The notes: generated by a model from the sequence alone, not told the origin. Numbered from the stretch's first letter, positions 47,111 to 59,494 are shown. The stretch: DNA of 64,000 nucleotides from Chamaelirium japonicum (GCA_947650365.1 OX393557.1:2040138-2104137); one strand, 5' to 3'. Translations and numbers: made by a program.

Positions 47111-47837
47111 GGGCTCGAGGGGGCGGTCGCAGGTTCGAGCGCCCCCCCCCCCCCGAATGGATCGGCAGCTGCTATCGACGGTGCCCAGGGCACTACTGTG
47201 GGTGCCTAGGGTGAAGGGTAGGCGGCCAAGAGAACGGCAGCAGGGCCGGCACCCAAGGCACCAATCCGGGCGCCTAGGGCGAAATCTAGCCTGGAGGCCG
47301 AGGGAGAGGAGGCTGCTATGCACCTTTCTGCCCCGGCGGTTTGGCTAATGTTTGGGACGATGTTGATGATGATTAGGCCTTGCAGGAAGGGCTTGTGTTA
47401 GTCCCCGAAGGCTGATTCGGCGACACCGACTGATGGATGAATGGATCGCAGTGGAAGATGTTCGAGTTAGGCGACTTGTGTTAGTCTCCCTAAGGGCTGG
47501 TTCACGGATGCGATGGCACACTATCTTGTACGAGTGTCAGCTCGAGGGGGAGCATCTCGATGGAGACGAGTGCGGAAGCATAGGCCGATGGGCGACTGCT
47601 TGGGCACTGCATGTTGTGTTACGGCAGAAGGGCGTTGACGGGCGTTGGACCGGAGCACAAGGGCATGGCGATATTCTACTGATCGGAGCGCTGGGTGTGG
47701 TGTATGGTCACCAGAAAGAAAGTTGTTATCTGTGGTGTAGCCCACTTGCGAACGGGCGAATCACATTAAAGAAATCCTATTTGGCGATGAGACTGCGGTC
47801 TCCCCTATCGCATGTTTTATTTCCACGAAGTTTCAAC
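47111..47837. other. GC-rich unassigned stretch
   Basis: It contains a C-run (47145-47156) and a 144-codon plus-strand ORF (47433-47867) of no recognisable family, with no signal or repeats. Nothing can be supported as a gene. Confidence 0.4.
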
Positions 47838-47995
47838 AAGGTGATCATCCTTACAAAAAATCAATAAATTCGAAAACTTCTAGGGTCATCAAATGTTTGA
47901 AACATTTTCTACCATTTAACCGTTAATTTTGCCGAGCTCATTTGATGACCCTAGAAGTTCTAAAATTGCTGATTTTTGATGAGGATGATCACCTT
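47838..47995. repeat. Foldback: ~57-bp imperfect inverted repeat with 43-base loop
   Basis: The left arm 47838-47895 (starts aaggtgatcatcct, ends tctagggtcatcaaatg) pairs with the right arm 47939-47995 with few mismatches; the inner 20 bp pair perfectly. A third, direct partial copy of the left arm follows at about 48018-48047 ('aaatcatcaaattttaaaac'). Confidence 0.8.
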
Positions 47996-48090
47996 ATCCT
48001 AGACAACACATCCAAAAAAAATCATCAAATTTTAAAACTTCTAGGGAGGGTAAACAAGCGAGAGGTGCAACAACGATGCGCATTACCTAC

Positions 48091-48796
48091 ATATATGAGG
48101 TGGGAACGGCCTCAGCATGAGAGCTAGCTGTGATGTCCATCTCAATGTTAGGAGTTGGATACTGCAAAAAAGGAAGAAGGATACAAAATTAGTAAAAAAA
48201 AATGACCTCACAATAAGTTCATAGGATAAAAAAAGATTTTATTAAAAAAGATGTGTGCAGAATCAAAGAAATCAAAGACAAAAAAATCTTTTCCAGGTTG
48301 AGTAATCTCTTTCTTGATGCAAAAACCACTACTTCTAGAAGCTAAAATCAACATATATAGCCATCAAGATTAAATTTAGGCATCCTAATTCGACTAATAT
48401 GGGTCTAATCGAGGTCTGAACGGTATATTCAAGCAAGAGAAAACAACATATTCAGATCAAGATATTCAATCAAACAATGATCTAATATTTTGATTCATTA
48501 AAAGAAAAACCATTAAGCGAGAAGTTGTCTTACCGGACTTGCAGACGGTGCCGGGATATCATGCCCAAGGGTCAGGGTGTTGACGATCTCGATGGCAGGC
48601 TAAAAAAAGAACAGGGATAACATCAAATTGGGAGATGATAGTAAGAACAGAGGCATGAAGCGAAAGAAAGAAGGAAAAAAAAAAAGAAAATGGGAAAAAG
48701 AGATGACGGTTTCTCCAAGGCTCTGTCTCTACTATCTCTACTTTGCAACGAAGGCAAAAGAGAGGAAGAGGGCGTAACCTTCACCTCTAGATCATC
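48091..48796 (-). pseudogene. Exon-like fragments of an unrecognised spliced gene
   Basis: Minus-strand blocks with canonical borders. From 48796, after CTTTCAG: DDLEVKVTPSSSLLPSLQS (right end unclear). 48599-48534: 22 whole codons (PAIEIVNTLTLGHDIPAPSA..) between TTTTTAG and GTAAGA. 48161-48091: 71 bp, YPTPNIEMDITASSHAEAVP, between TTTGCAG and GTAGGT. The frames join without shift. Ser/Pro-rich and acidic; no family recognised. Could be a transposon gene or a captured host fragment. Confidence 0.4.
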
Positions 48797-48923
48797 CTGA
48801 AAGGTGAAAAAAAAGAAGAAAAAACACATCATTAACCGAGAGAGAGGAAAGAAATCGGGCGGGGAGGGGGTGCGGCCGGCTGGCAACCGGGCTTTAAAAA
48901 TTAGTAAAATCAGCAATATGGAT

Positions 48924-49430
48924 CACTATAACAAAGAGGTTTTTTGCAGTCGAATTTATTTTTTTTACTGTTGTATAATATTGGTTATTACCGACGGTAT
49001 TAAAAATATCCGTTGCTATAAACCCAATTTATTCTTCTTTATTTTTTTAATTTTTTTTTCTGATAGATAATTAAAATCCGTCGGTAAAATATTATTCCTA
49101 ACGGACATAAATATGGCCATCGGCAAAAACATATATTACCGACAAAAATTCGAGCCTGTCGGTATTATAAGTTGTTATTATTAAAAAAATATTTGATATT
49201 TGATATTATAAATTTATCGACGAGCGAATAATATCGTCGGTAAATAACTCTATTATTACTGATGATTATATTAGTCCCATCGGTAAAATATATTATTACC
49301 GACGGTATTAAAGTGACCGTTGGTAATAATATATATTTACCGACGGAAAATTATATGTCTGTCGGTAAAACTAATATACTGACAAAATATTTGACTTCTG
49401 TCGGTAAAAATCCACTTATAAATAAGCTCA
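48924..49430 (+). mobile_element. CACTA-type transposon terminus with subterminal repeats
   Basis: CACTATAACAAAGAGG starts at 48924 after 'gat', matching the CACTA terminal type. The following 500 bp hold many copies of 'taccgacggt', 'ccgtcggtaa' and variants on both strands, the usual subterminal binding-site pattern. A TATA-like 'tataaataagc' (49416) and a donor-like 'ctctggtgagtc' (49550) follow. No matching right terminus was found, so this is one end of a truncated or deleted element. Confidence 0.7.
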
Positions 49431-49942
49431 ACCCGATCCCAGCCCTATCTACTGTGGTTCCCCCCTCCCCCTCCCCCTCCCCCCCCTCCCCTCCCCGGTT
49501 TCGATCCCCCCCCCCCTGCGGTGTGCCTCCAGCTCCGGCTGCTCTCCTCTGGTGAGTCCCCTCTCCTCCTCCTCCTCTTCCTCCTCCTCATTTTGTTCCA
49601 ATTCGCACCCTAAAGTTTGAAATGTTAGCACAATACCCCTTTTGTCAACTCTTTTGTTCCAAATCGCACCCTAAAGTTTGAAATGCTAGCACAATACCCA
49701 TTTTGTCAACTAAATTTTTTATTTGATCATTTTATCTATGGATGATTTTTGGATGGATCGGATCGGAATAGAGGTGTTCAGAAAATTGCCAAAAATTTTC
49801 GAAATCCCAAATGTTATTATGATTCCGATTCTAAAATTTCGGAATTTCAAAATCCAATTCCGATTCGGAATTATGGAAATTTTTTGGAATGTTACATTTT
49901 TGAAAATTAGGTTTAGGGTTTAGGTTAGGTTTAGGTTTAGGT
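49431..49942. other. C-rich tract, 61-bp duplication and degenerate telomere-like run
   Basis: C-rich 49458-49512. A 61-bp direct duplication at 49591-49712 ('tttgttcca..tcgcaccctaaa'). 49909-49941 is GGTTTAGG-like with one exact plant telomere heptamer (TTTAGGG). The rest is AT-rich without genes. Confidence 0.6.
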
Positions 49943-50105
49943 ATGGCTGCAAACGAACCAAGCTGTTCGAGTCAAGCCAAGCCCAAGCCTAGAGTTTAGG
50001 CTCGTTTAATAAATAAGCCAAGCTCAAGTAGATTAAAGCTTGGCTCGTTTGGGCTCGTGAACATGCTTGTTTAGGGCTCGTGAGCAAAGCTCGTGAACAA
50101 GCATC
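49943..50105. mobile_element. GCTCG-rich TE-like terminus
   Basis: 'ggctgcaaacgaaccaagc' followed by many gctcgt/caagct motifs in both orientations and 'ggctcgtgaacatgcttg'. This style is common at ends of plant hAT-like and other non-autonomous DNA elements. No paired end is seen. Confidence 0.3.
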
Positions 50106-50380
50106 GATGCTTTAAAATTTGAATATGGATCCTGTGCCCAAGGGAGAAAATGGGGAAAATTCAATCAGCAAAATCAGCAATATGGATGCTTTAAAATCTG
50201 AATATGGATCTTGTGCCCAAGAGAAAAAATCAGCAAAAAATCAGCAAATCAGCAAAATTAGCAACCGGGTCAGTATGCTTTAAAATAAGCAAAATCAGCA
50301 ATATGGATGCTTTAAAATTTGAATATGGATGCTTTAAAATCAATCAGCAAAATCAGTAATATAGCTGCCTTAACATCAGC
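50106..50380 (+). repeat. Degenerate 'aatcagcaatatggatgcttt' tandem repeats
   Basis: Several copies of 'aaaatcagcaatatggatgc' and 'ttgaatatggatcctgtgcc'. A related copy ends exactly at the CACTA terminus (48886-48923), including 'gcaaccggg', so the CACTA element entered this repeat. Confidence 0.65.
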
Positions 50381-50702
50381 AATATGGAACAGTCAGGAAG
50401 AGAGAAAGAGGGAAGAAAAAAAAAAATCATCACCTCCATCTTGCAGCCTCCTCTCTCTCTTACAGATGTGGGTCTCTTGCAAAGAATGGCAAAGGGGGGA
50501 GGGAGGTCTCTTTCAATGAATGGCAGAGGGGGGAGGAAGGTCTCGCGATTTATCGAGGGAGGCGAGTGGGCTGTGGGTCTTGCAATGAAAGACACAGGGG
50601 CCGGGGAGGCAGGTCTTGCAATGAATGGCAAAAAGGGGAGGGGGGGCTGCAGGCACCGAGGGAGGCGGGGGCTGCGGGAACCGAGGGATCTCCTCTCTCT
50701 CT

Positions 50703-50768
<66 letters not shown>

Positions 50769-50805
50769 GCGGGAACCGAGGGAGGCAGAGAGGTAGGGGC
50801 TGCAA

Positions 50806-50888
<83 letters not shown>

Positions 50889-51099
50889 GATCATCCAATC
50901 TCTTTTACTCCCCGTCTCTTTCTCCGATGACCATCCGATCTCTTTTATTCCCCGATCTTTCTCATTCTCTCATCCTCTTTCTCTCTCTCTCTCTCAATAA
51001 ATGTGTTACTCTCTCTCTCGCTCTCTCTCTGATATCTGTCTCTTATCTCATCTGATTTTCTCTCTCATACTCTCTCTTTTTCTCTCCCAATAAATATTA
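50381..51099. repeat. (CT)n microsatellites and GGGAGG-rich repeats
   Basis: Pure CT runs at about 50708-50766 and 50805-50882, shorter ones to 51080. Between them are repeats of 'ggcagaggggggagg' and 'gggaaccgagggaggc'. Ser/Leu or Arg/Glu ORFs here are artefacts. Confidence 0.85.
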
Positions 51100-54000
51100 T
51101 GTCATGCCCCAGAAATCTGAAACCGATCCTTGGGATGTGAGGTGAGAAAAACTAAGGGTTTTAGGGTTTGGTCAACTGTCTACTCCAATTATGATTTCTC
51201 ACAGGGCTTCTATTCTCTAAAGGAATATTTTAAAACTTGATTCTTATGAAAATATTTTTATTTTTATTTTTTTTTAAAAATAGAGAGATAAATTTTTTTT
51301 TTGTCGACAGAGATATAACTAAGCTCGACCTCCGATCGGGTTTTTCCCTCAATATGTGTGGCATGTCGATGTCCCACATGCTAACAGAAGTTCCTCTTTA
51401 TGGGAGCACGAGGCTCAAGCCTCTAATGGCGAGCTAGGAATCTCATCCATTCCCTGACACTAAGTACATTGGTTTAGAGGTTCTATCTACAGGGCTAGTC
51501 AATTAGGTCAATTATTTTTCTTATATTTCTATTGTGATCTACCATAAGCTTAGGGCCTTAAGGAGAGGCCTACCCAAAAGAATTCAGTTGAATCATCACC
51601 ACTAATAAACAGAAAACACTAACTAGACTAAATAATCTTTATTCCAATTCAATCATTTACATTGCTAGAATAAGAAAAACTACAAGACGATACACTGAGA
51701 ATAGAACACTATCGTAACCCTAACCCTGCCTCTGGCCTCCTACTGCTACTCCTGAACCTTTGAACCTACAGAAGAGTCTACTCGTGGGAAAGAGTAGCCC
51801 CCAATGGGATATTGGAAGATTAACCAAATTAATGGCTAGTGATATCCTAATAGCCTTTAGTAATATGAGACAACCGAGCTAATTGACATATATTATATTT
51901 AACGGTCCTAGTACATATTATTAAATGTTTACAGAAGGGTAATCTAATCCTACCAACAATCTATTTCTCATGCAATTCATATTGTCAATAAGTTATCTAA
52001 TAATAAGTCCATTTAATATTCTACGGTATTAAAGAACAAATTAAATAAACTATCATCGAAATGTCACCAGATTGTCATACTCTACAATTTCATAACCCAT
52101 ATTTAAGATTCCATAGTTGTTAATTAGCAATCATATAAAATATCTATCATAATGTGAACCCCGGATATTTTGTTCATCTTGCCCTCGGTCGGGCATTACT
52201 ATAGGACCTTTTATTTCAATGTAGAGGGCCAACTCTTTCACCGTGCATACTCTGACACCATGCATAAACTCACCCAGATGATCATAAGGGGTTTCCTGTA
52301 TTTCACAGTGGAGCTCTACCACCCAACTTGCTTTCTTTAGGATCTTTAACTATCCCGGGATAGGAATTGTTAGGCCAATCCCAACTCGAGGGCACCTTCT
52401 ATTAGCTTTACCATAATCCTTGCCCGTGACCCCTTAGCCTACTGATCTTCAGCTGTGCGCACAGGGTGGTTCACGGCCCTTGTGCACACGTGGTCCAAAT
52501 CTTTCCACAAAATAGATTATCATATTTATTATTTTAACAAAGGCTCAACACGGTGAACAATTACCTTTATACCTATACTGAGATAGAAAAAAAAAACATA
52601 CGGTGATTTTTGATTTGCAACAGTTTAACCCAGGTCCCGCACTACTCTTGCAACCCATGACATTACTACAGCTAAAGGTCACATCGCTCTTAAAGTGATT
52701 CGGCCTACACTCTCCCAAAAACCAGTGTATTAGGGTTGCCACTCCTTTTAGCAGGATGGGTCTCGATAATCTTTATTTAATCAAATTATATTTTAATTTA
52801 AGGAAATACCTAATTACGGTGTCCATGCAATAATTATGGTTATTTTATTGATATTTTAAAGCATGATTATTTTGATAATATTTTAAAGCATGAGTCGCCG
52901 GACTCGCAACTTCGCATGCAAGGAGGGGTCCACGTGAGTACATACGGCGATGCCCGGCTGGACTCGCATGCAGTACCATGGACACCTACTCTAGTTGTTC
53001 TCATTTCCCACTATTAAAGACTACAGGAAGGGAAGTAGATGTCACCTGATTGTCGAATCGCGTACAAACCCCCGTTAATTGCTCCTGATCCATTTTCGCT
53101 CCGCCTAAAGCTCGATTGCCACAATCACAACTGGTAATTTGCATACATTTATACGTTATTAATAAGACTATCACAAGGTGTGTAACGCTGCTAAATAGAA
53201 CAGGGTTAGACCTGAGTTGGCCGAGTCAAAAATTTATACGTCATCGGATGCCGGTCTACTGGCACGCAAAACGATACGCCCAAGGCATCATCTTGGTTAG
53301 TCGACGTTGCCGACGCCAAGAGTCTCACTAGGGTCCAATAGTACTAATCCGACCAAACGGTCATGACCGTGTCGGTCGATTGGCGAAATCGACAAAGCCG
53401 ATCACGGTCGGGCTTGATTTGTCAAAAGTCGTGTTTGCACGGGAATCACACTAGTAGTCAGCCTAAGCCGCTAAGTAGCGCCTCGTCACTAAGGGGGTCG
53501 GTCTTGTGTGCAAACGACTACACAATGCAGTCTGACCTGCATCGGTATCATAAACTTTGAAGCCTGCACGACCCGATGAGATCGGGCCTGCTAACCTTGA
53601 GTCATATGTTCAAGGGACTAGATCGACTTTGCAGGGGAGGTTGAGGGTTGAGTTGGTGTGCCAGGTCAGAGCTTGGCATTGTCGGCTACCCAATCGTCGA
53701 CCTCCCATCGGTCGAACGCCGGGTCGCTCGCTAATGGGTTAAGTGGTACACTGTTGCTCCTAGTAGCATGGCTACTCTACATGTAACATAGCAAGCGACA
53801 CCAATCTATACTAAGGGTGAGCAAAATGGTTAGCTCACTCCTAAGGCCGAGTAAGGTCGGAACCGTCTCAGCAGGGAAGTAGTCGATAATGGTCGCCAAC
53901 CTTAAATGGGTCAACTTGGGGGGCATACAAATCGCACTACGGCTTAACAGATACACCACCACAAAAGAAGAGGAAGAGAAAGGATGGGGGTTTATACCCT

Positions 54001-55483
54001 TTGCATCCAAGGATACACACACACGGGAGTTGGCACTCGCGATAGCAAGGTCCAAAAAGAAGTGTGTAGCATAACTGGTCAGGTGGTGGTTGGGTGGTCG
54101 AAGAGGTCCACCTGGTGCCTGGTTATCGGTAGCAAGGTCGCCGACAACCGCCATAGCCAAGGCAATAGGGTAAAGGGGATTGGCTCGCTGGGTCTGGGCG
54201 CACCGATTGCACAGTCGTCGGCCACCGAGCCAGCAGTCATGGCTGCAACACGACCAAGGCTACCGGGGGTTGGGGTTTGGCCAGTCTCAACAGAACAAAA
54301 AAAAAAAAAGAAGAATAAAGAGGGGGAGGATGGGCTGACCTATTCAGTCAAAAGGGAGCCATAGCTCCGTTTGCAGCTTCTCCTTCGGCACCGTTGCACG
54401 CAGCTCGACACAGCGAGGGAGATAAATCAGAAGGGGGGCGTCGGCTTCAGCTGTACCTCCTCGCCCTGACTGACTGTCATTCCCCGGTCGTTCCTCTCCG
54501 ACGTCAGCAACCTCCACTCCGGCAGGTCGTTTCCTCTCCGGCGCCGGCTACCTCTGCTCCGGCCGGTGGTGCACAGTCCACCATAAAAAGAGAGAGATCA
54601 GGGGAGAGAGAACAGATCAGGAGGGGTCGGGTCTGGGCTTTGGTGAGGGGGAAGAAATGTCTGGGGGTTCGGATTAAGGGAGTAGGGGTGGGGATCGGGT
54701 TTTTAAAGAAGATGAGGGGTACGTGGAGGCCGGCAGGGTAGGGGCGGCTGGGGCAGGCCGGGTAGGGGCGGCGGGTAGGGGCGGCTGGGGCAGGGTAGGG
54801 GCAGCAGGTAGGGGAGGCGGCCGGGCTTAAGGTCAAAGGGGGGGGCCGGGTCGGTTGGATTGGGTTTTGGAGAAAGAGAGAGGGTCGGGTGAGAGGGGGG
54901 AGGTGAGATCCGAGAGAGGGGGGGGGGGGAATCTGAGAGAGAGGGGGGGAGAGATCTGAGAGAAGAGAGAGAGATCTGAGAGAAGAGATGGGAGAGAAGA
55001 GAGAGAGGAAGGGCTGGGTCTGGTTGGGTTGGGTAGGGTAGTGGGTCGGGTTCAGGTAAGGGTTTAGGTTTTAGTTTTATTAGTTTTTTTTTTCTCTCTT
55101 TCTTTCTTCTTTCTTTCTTTTTTTTTTTTCACTTATAACAATCGGCTCGACTCAAGCTAGAACCCGTCGTGCTGAGATCCGCCATCACGTGAACCTCGTC
55201 AGGTCCGATCAACTCGGATAAGCACCAATTTATTAATTACATAAGATTATCGTGCACTGATACACGCACGTACATGCCCAAGTATAAAGTATTATTCTTT
55301 CACTGTCGCTTTGCGACTCAGACCCCGAACCTATTGTTCGGTCCAACTCAAGCTCAAACATACAGCATAACCATTAGCATATTTGAAAAAAAAAAAAATT
55401 CAATGGTCTACCAACAATAATAATAATACTAAAACACAGGGGTGCCCATAGCAAAAGTGAACTCGGATTTTCCGGTTATTACA
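51100..55483 (+). mobile_element. Solo LTR, 4384 bp, TSD TATTA
   Basis: Starts TGTCATGCCCCAGAAATC and ends CCGGTTATTACA. TATTA stands directly before (51095-51099) and after (55484-55488). No gag, protease, RT or integrase sequence and no internal second LTR is seen, so this is a solo LTR of a large-LTR Ty3/gypsy family; TGTCATGCCCC is a common start of Tekay/Del-type plant LTRs. It has G-rich (54740-54990) and CT-rich (55083-55132) tracts near the 3' part. ORFs inside it are short and unconvincing. Confidence 0.8.
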
Positions 55484-55626
55484 TATTATAATAGTTAAAT
55501 GTTTTATTTTATCTTTTAAAGCTGATTTAAGTGAGAGTGAAAGTGGAGAGGATGAATCATATCCCTTCATGTTTATCCCCCTCTCCAAATGAATTCGGGC
55601 CGTCGTTATATTCTCTAGCATTAATC

Positions 55627-55742
<116 letters not shown>

Positions 55743-55807
55743 TCACCAAAAATCAGCAAATTACAGAATCTCTACGTCTCTCAAATTTTTTTGTCCCCCA
55801 AGATAAG

Positions 55808-56270
<463 letters not shown>

Positions 56271-56289
56271 AAAACAACTTGCATACTCA

Positions 56290-56851
56290 AGCTACGGGGC
56301 TAGCCTTTATAAAGGAGCAAAGGGGGAGGGGGGCTCGGCCTCTAGTGCAAGCCCAAGCCGTCCCACTCTTTTCTTCTCCTCTTGTCTCTTTCTCGCATGT
56401 GCGTGCGGGGTTGGAATTCCACCATCGGTTTCCTCGCATGATGATTCATAGACGGAGAAGGGTCGTTTCTCAGAGACACTCGGAGATCCGGGAATGACGT
56501 GTCGTGCATCGTGTGAGATCGGGTGAACGAAGAAAGCTTCATCCTCCACATACCGTCGGTTTTTTTGTGCGAGATCTTCTGTATTCATCGACAAAGAAGA
56601 CGATTTCCATGGTTAAATGATCTGCACAAAGGTATGCAATACTCTAACTCGTAGATCTAGTGCATGTAGATTCGAATTGCATGTATGCTAGATATTTGCA
56701 TCGCTGGATTGCCATTAAGGTGTTCGATTCACGTGCACACACATTAAGATTTATTTCATCAAAAGTTTTTCTCGTGTAACGCACACCTCGCACGGTCTTT
56801 CAATCGATAAATCGCTTCCATTGTAGGCCTCTACCATAGGGTATTCCAACA
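56290..56851 (+). mobile_element. LTR-like remnant
   Basis: 'ctttataaagg' TATA at about 56306, and 'agggtattccaaca' at 56838-56851 resembling a copia LTR end. No start, duplication or primer site is visible. Confidence 0.25.
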
Positions 56852-58159
56852 AGAATCACAAACAATTAAAACATGGATTATCATTTAGTAAAAATTACAC
56901 CATACGTACAGTGGTCACCGTTTATCGCACCCTGCAAACCTAGATCTTGCTCATCGCACATATCACATCCATGAACTAGAGAATAATCCGCCCGAGAGAT
57001 ACACAAAAATTAATTGAGGATCAGCAAGAGATGAAATCGTCCACCGAAGTAGAAGCCGAGGTAGACACACTGAGGAACCCGGAGGAGATCCGCACACGGT
57101 ATCATCTTCATTTCTTTTTTTTCTTTCTCCCTACTTTCCTTCCTCTCTCCTCTTTACGTGACAAATCGGATTTTTGTTCTCTCCTAGATCATGGCTCACT
57201 CTCAATTCTCTACCGATAAGAACCACTCCATCGTAGTCACAACTACCACGCTCTCACGAGCATCCAAGAACCCAGGGAGAGCACCACACTGCCACCCCCC
57301 CAGATCCTTCAATCTTCCCCTGTGACTTGTCATTCTTCCGTAGACAATCTCAAATCCCTCTATATAGCATTCGTCGATGATTTTCCTTTAGTTCGAATAA
57401 CCCATCCAGGCTACTCCCCGTCCCCTTATATAGCTAGGATTAGATTATGGTTGTACACCAATTGGAGACCCAATACCGAAATTGCATTGGCAAAACAGGA
57501 GATGGTCACATCATGCACACAAGGACAAAGGTCGTACGCACGATGGTCACATCATGCGCTACAAGGACCCAGGTCATACACACGATGGTCACATCATGCG
57601 CACAATGTATCCAGGATTTACTCGCCTAACTATCTAGCCGATTCATCTGTGCGTACGAACTGAAAGTCATGCGCACGAACTGCAAGTCGTCCGCATGATC
57701 CTATTTGGGTATTGGCTTTGGCAAGCCAAAACCCCAAAAAAAATTGATGATTGGCTTTGACGACTAGAATATCTACCGGCTAGTGGCATTGTGCCACATA
57801 TAACCCACCCTATTGAAAATTACCTTCGTAGTCCCTTCAAATAATGAATTATGCCAAATGGCCTGCTTTCGGATCCATAAGGACCGATTAATCTTTTCAA
57901 GTTTCTAGATGTCTCATGGCCGGACCACTTATCCGTTGCATAGGCCAATGAAAGGTTTGGTTGCTGATCACGAAACCCAAAATTTTAATGGTTAATCGGA
58001 GCAACAATAAATATGCATAATAAAATCAGATTCCAAACAATCCCCTTGTCGATCGTTAATGGATTCATCAATCTTAAAGAAACAAAATCTAAAAAAACTC
58101 AATAGCAATCACAAGATGCGATCTAAACCTTAACTATATGAATAAAAGATCAGAGGAAG
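56852..58159. other. Unassigned AT-rich interval with a short tandem repeat
   Basis: No convincing ORF. At 57498-57605 'gatggtcacatcatgc' occurs three times with spacers of 'acaaggac..aggtcgta' type (period about 43). A CT-rich tract lies at 57108-57155. It may be the decayed interior of the element whose LTR begins at 58175. Confidence 0.4.
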
Positions 58160-58174
58160 GCTCTTAATACCAAG

Positions 58175-58604
58175 TGTAAGAATTAATATACACGAAGACG
58201 CACGCATAAGAATTATTTACGCTATACGTGCTCGCTACATGCTTGAAAACTATTAGCTTTGAGTCCAAACATGTAGAGACTATAAAACGGAAGCGGTGGC
58301 CTGGATCTAGTTTTACCACCGGCCATAACAAGTTGGGTGATGACGATCTGTAAATTAGTTGATGAAGACGTTGATGCAAGCTTCTTGCGCAAAAGAAGAA
58401 GATGGTATACTAGTGATAAACAATAAGATCGGAGATCTCGGGTGGAGGTCTTCAACCCAGTCCTTGGCACTCAATCACGTGAAGCAAACTCCGTAGATAT
58501 CGACAAGGCAAGAGAAACGAATCGCAAAGCCGAAGAACTCAAGCTCTCTCTCCCTATTTCGATCTACCTGAACAAGCAAGAGGAGAAGGGGGAGAGGGGA
58601 GCCA

Positions 58605-58649
<45 letters not shown>

Positions 58650-58840
58650 CAAGGTGTGGTGCACACCCCCATTCGGCCGTACGTACGTGGGTTGAGACCT
58701 ACACCTTATCAGGCCCTAGATCCTCTCCTAACATCTATAAGGTAGTGACTGGTTTGATGACCCATTACTACTACTGTACCGTTTGGCCTATTAAATACCC
58801 ATTAGCCCACTCAAACCCAAAAAGGTGGGCCACCCTTACA
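58175..58840 (-). repeat. 666-bp LTR-like segment with inverted ends TGTAAG/CTTACA
   Basis: Starts TGTAAGAATTAATATAC and ends CACCCTTACA. Immediately left, 'gctcttaatacca' (58160-58172) is a degenerate complement of the tRNA-Met primer site, which would make the element minus-strand with its interior to the left. It contains (CT)n at 58612-58645. The partner LTR and duplication were not found. Confidence 0.45.
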
Positions 58841-58993
58841 ACCCTAATAGTACCCAGCGGTCGATCAGTTCCACTAGCTCGATCTATATGATATGGGAGT
58901 GCAAGCAGAGAACACTTCACCTTATTCATATGAAAATCATACAACACGTACAACTGGGTTATAACCAAATATATATATATATATATTAGGATT

Positions 58994-59326
58994 CTAATAG
59001 CCACACCGTCCGATCTTGACAGACTCCCAGTCGAACTGACCACAGTGGCCGAGACTTGTGGTGAATGTGTAGCTGAGGGAAGTACACTCATCGTCGTCGT
59101 ACAGTGCGACGGGCATCTCGCCGTCGAAGTCTATCTGGTATCCACTGACGCCCGTAGGGAACTTATAGCATTGACAGTTGACTACAGCAACAGGGTAATA
59201 TTTCCCGGGGCAACCGTCGTCAGTCGACCACCAGTAAAGTCTGGTGCCCTCACTCTTTGCAACGATCATAAGTGTAATCATCATCACCACCATAACCAGA
59301 GCTAATTTGTTGGCCATGCTCCTCAC
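58994..59326 (-). CDS. MiAMP1-like secreted antimicrobial protein
   Basis: 110 codons, intronless. Residues 1-26 are a signal peptide (hydrophobic 7-23; Met4 at 59317 is an equally good start). The mature part has six Cys (39, 51, 53, 81, 95, 108) in the pattern C..CxC..C..C..C with GYQIDFDGEMPVALYD and FDWESVKIGRC, which fits the MiAMP1 family of small plant antimicrobial beta-barrel proteins (beta-gamma-crystallin-like, three disulfides). These act outside the cell against fungi and bacteria. The stop TAG is at 58994-58996. Upstream are a CT-dinucleotide leader and a TATA box, so expression looks plausible. Family assignment rests on motif memory, not a search. Confidence 0.8.
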   Translation of the reverse strand: MRSMANKLALVMVVMMITLMIVAKSEGTRLYWWSTDDGCPGKYYPVAVVNCQCYKFPTGVSGYQIDFDGEMPVALYDDDECTSLSYTFTTSLGHCGQFDWESVKIGRCGY

Positions 59327-59332
59327 ACCCTA

Positions 59333-59334
59333 AC

Positions 59335-59395
<61 letters not shown>

Positions 59396-59411
59396 GAAAG
59401 CTAGCTGCCTA

Positions 59412-59466
<55 letters not shown>
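59333..59466 (-). repeat. (CT)n runs in the 5' leader of the MiAMP1-like gene
   Basis: Two (GA)n runs on the plus strand (about 59338-59391 and 59418-59465), separated by 'gtttggaaagctagctgcctatggg', which recurs after the second run as 'gtttggaaagttggctatggg'. On the gene's sense strand they are CT repeats in the presumed 5' UTR, frequent in plant promoters and leaders. Confidence 0.85.
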
Positions 59467-59469
<3 letters not shown>

Positions 59470-59494
59470 TGTTTGGAAAGTTGGCTATGGGTGA

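Noticed and set aside
47433..47867. 144-codon ORF as a host gene
   Set aside because: No recognisable domain, no promoter-like context, surrounded by TE debris.
49909..49941. Interstitial telomere
   Set aside because: Only one exact TTTAGGG and about 30 bp of degenerate units; too short to support a telomere relic.
50384..50930. Ser/Leu and Arg/Glu repeat ORFs
   Set aside because: Products of (CT)n microsatellites in different frames.
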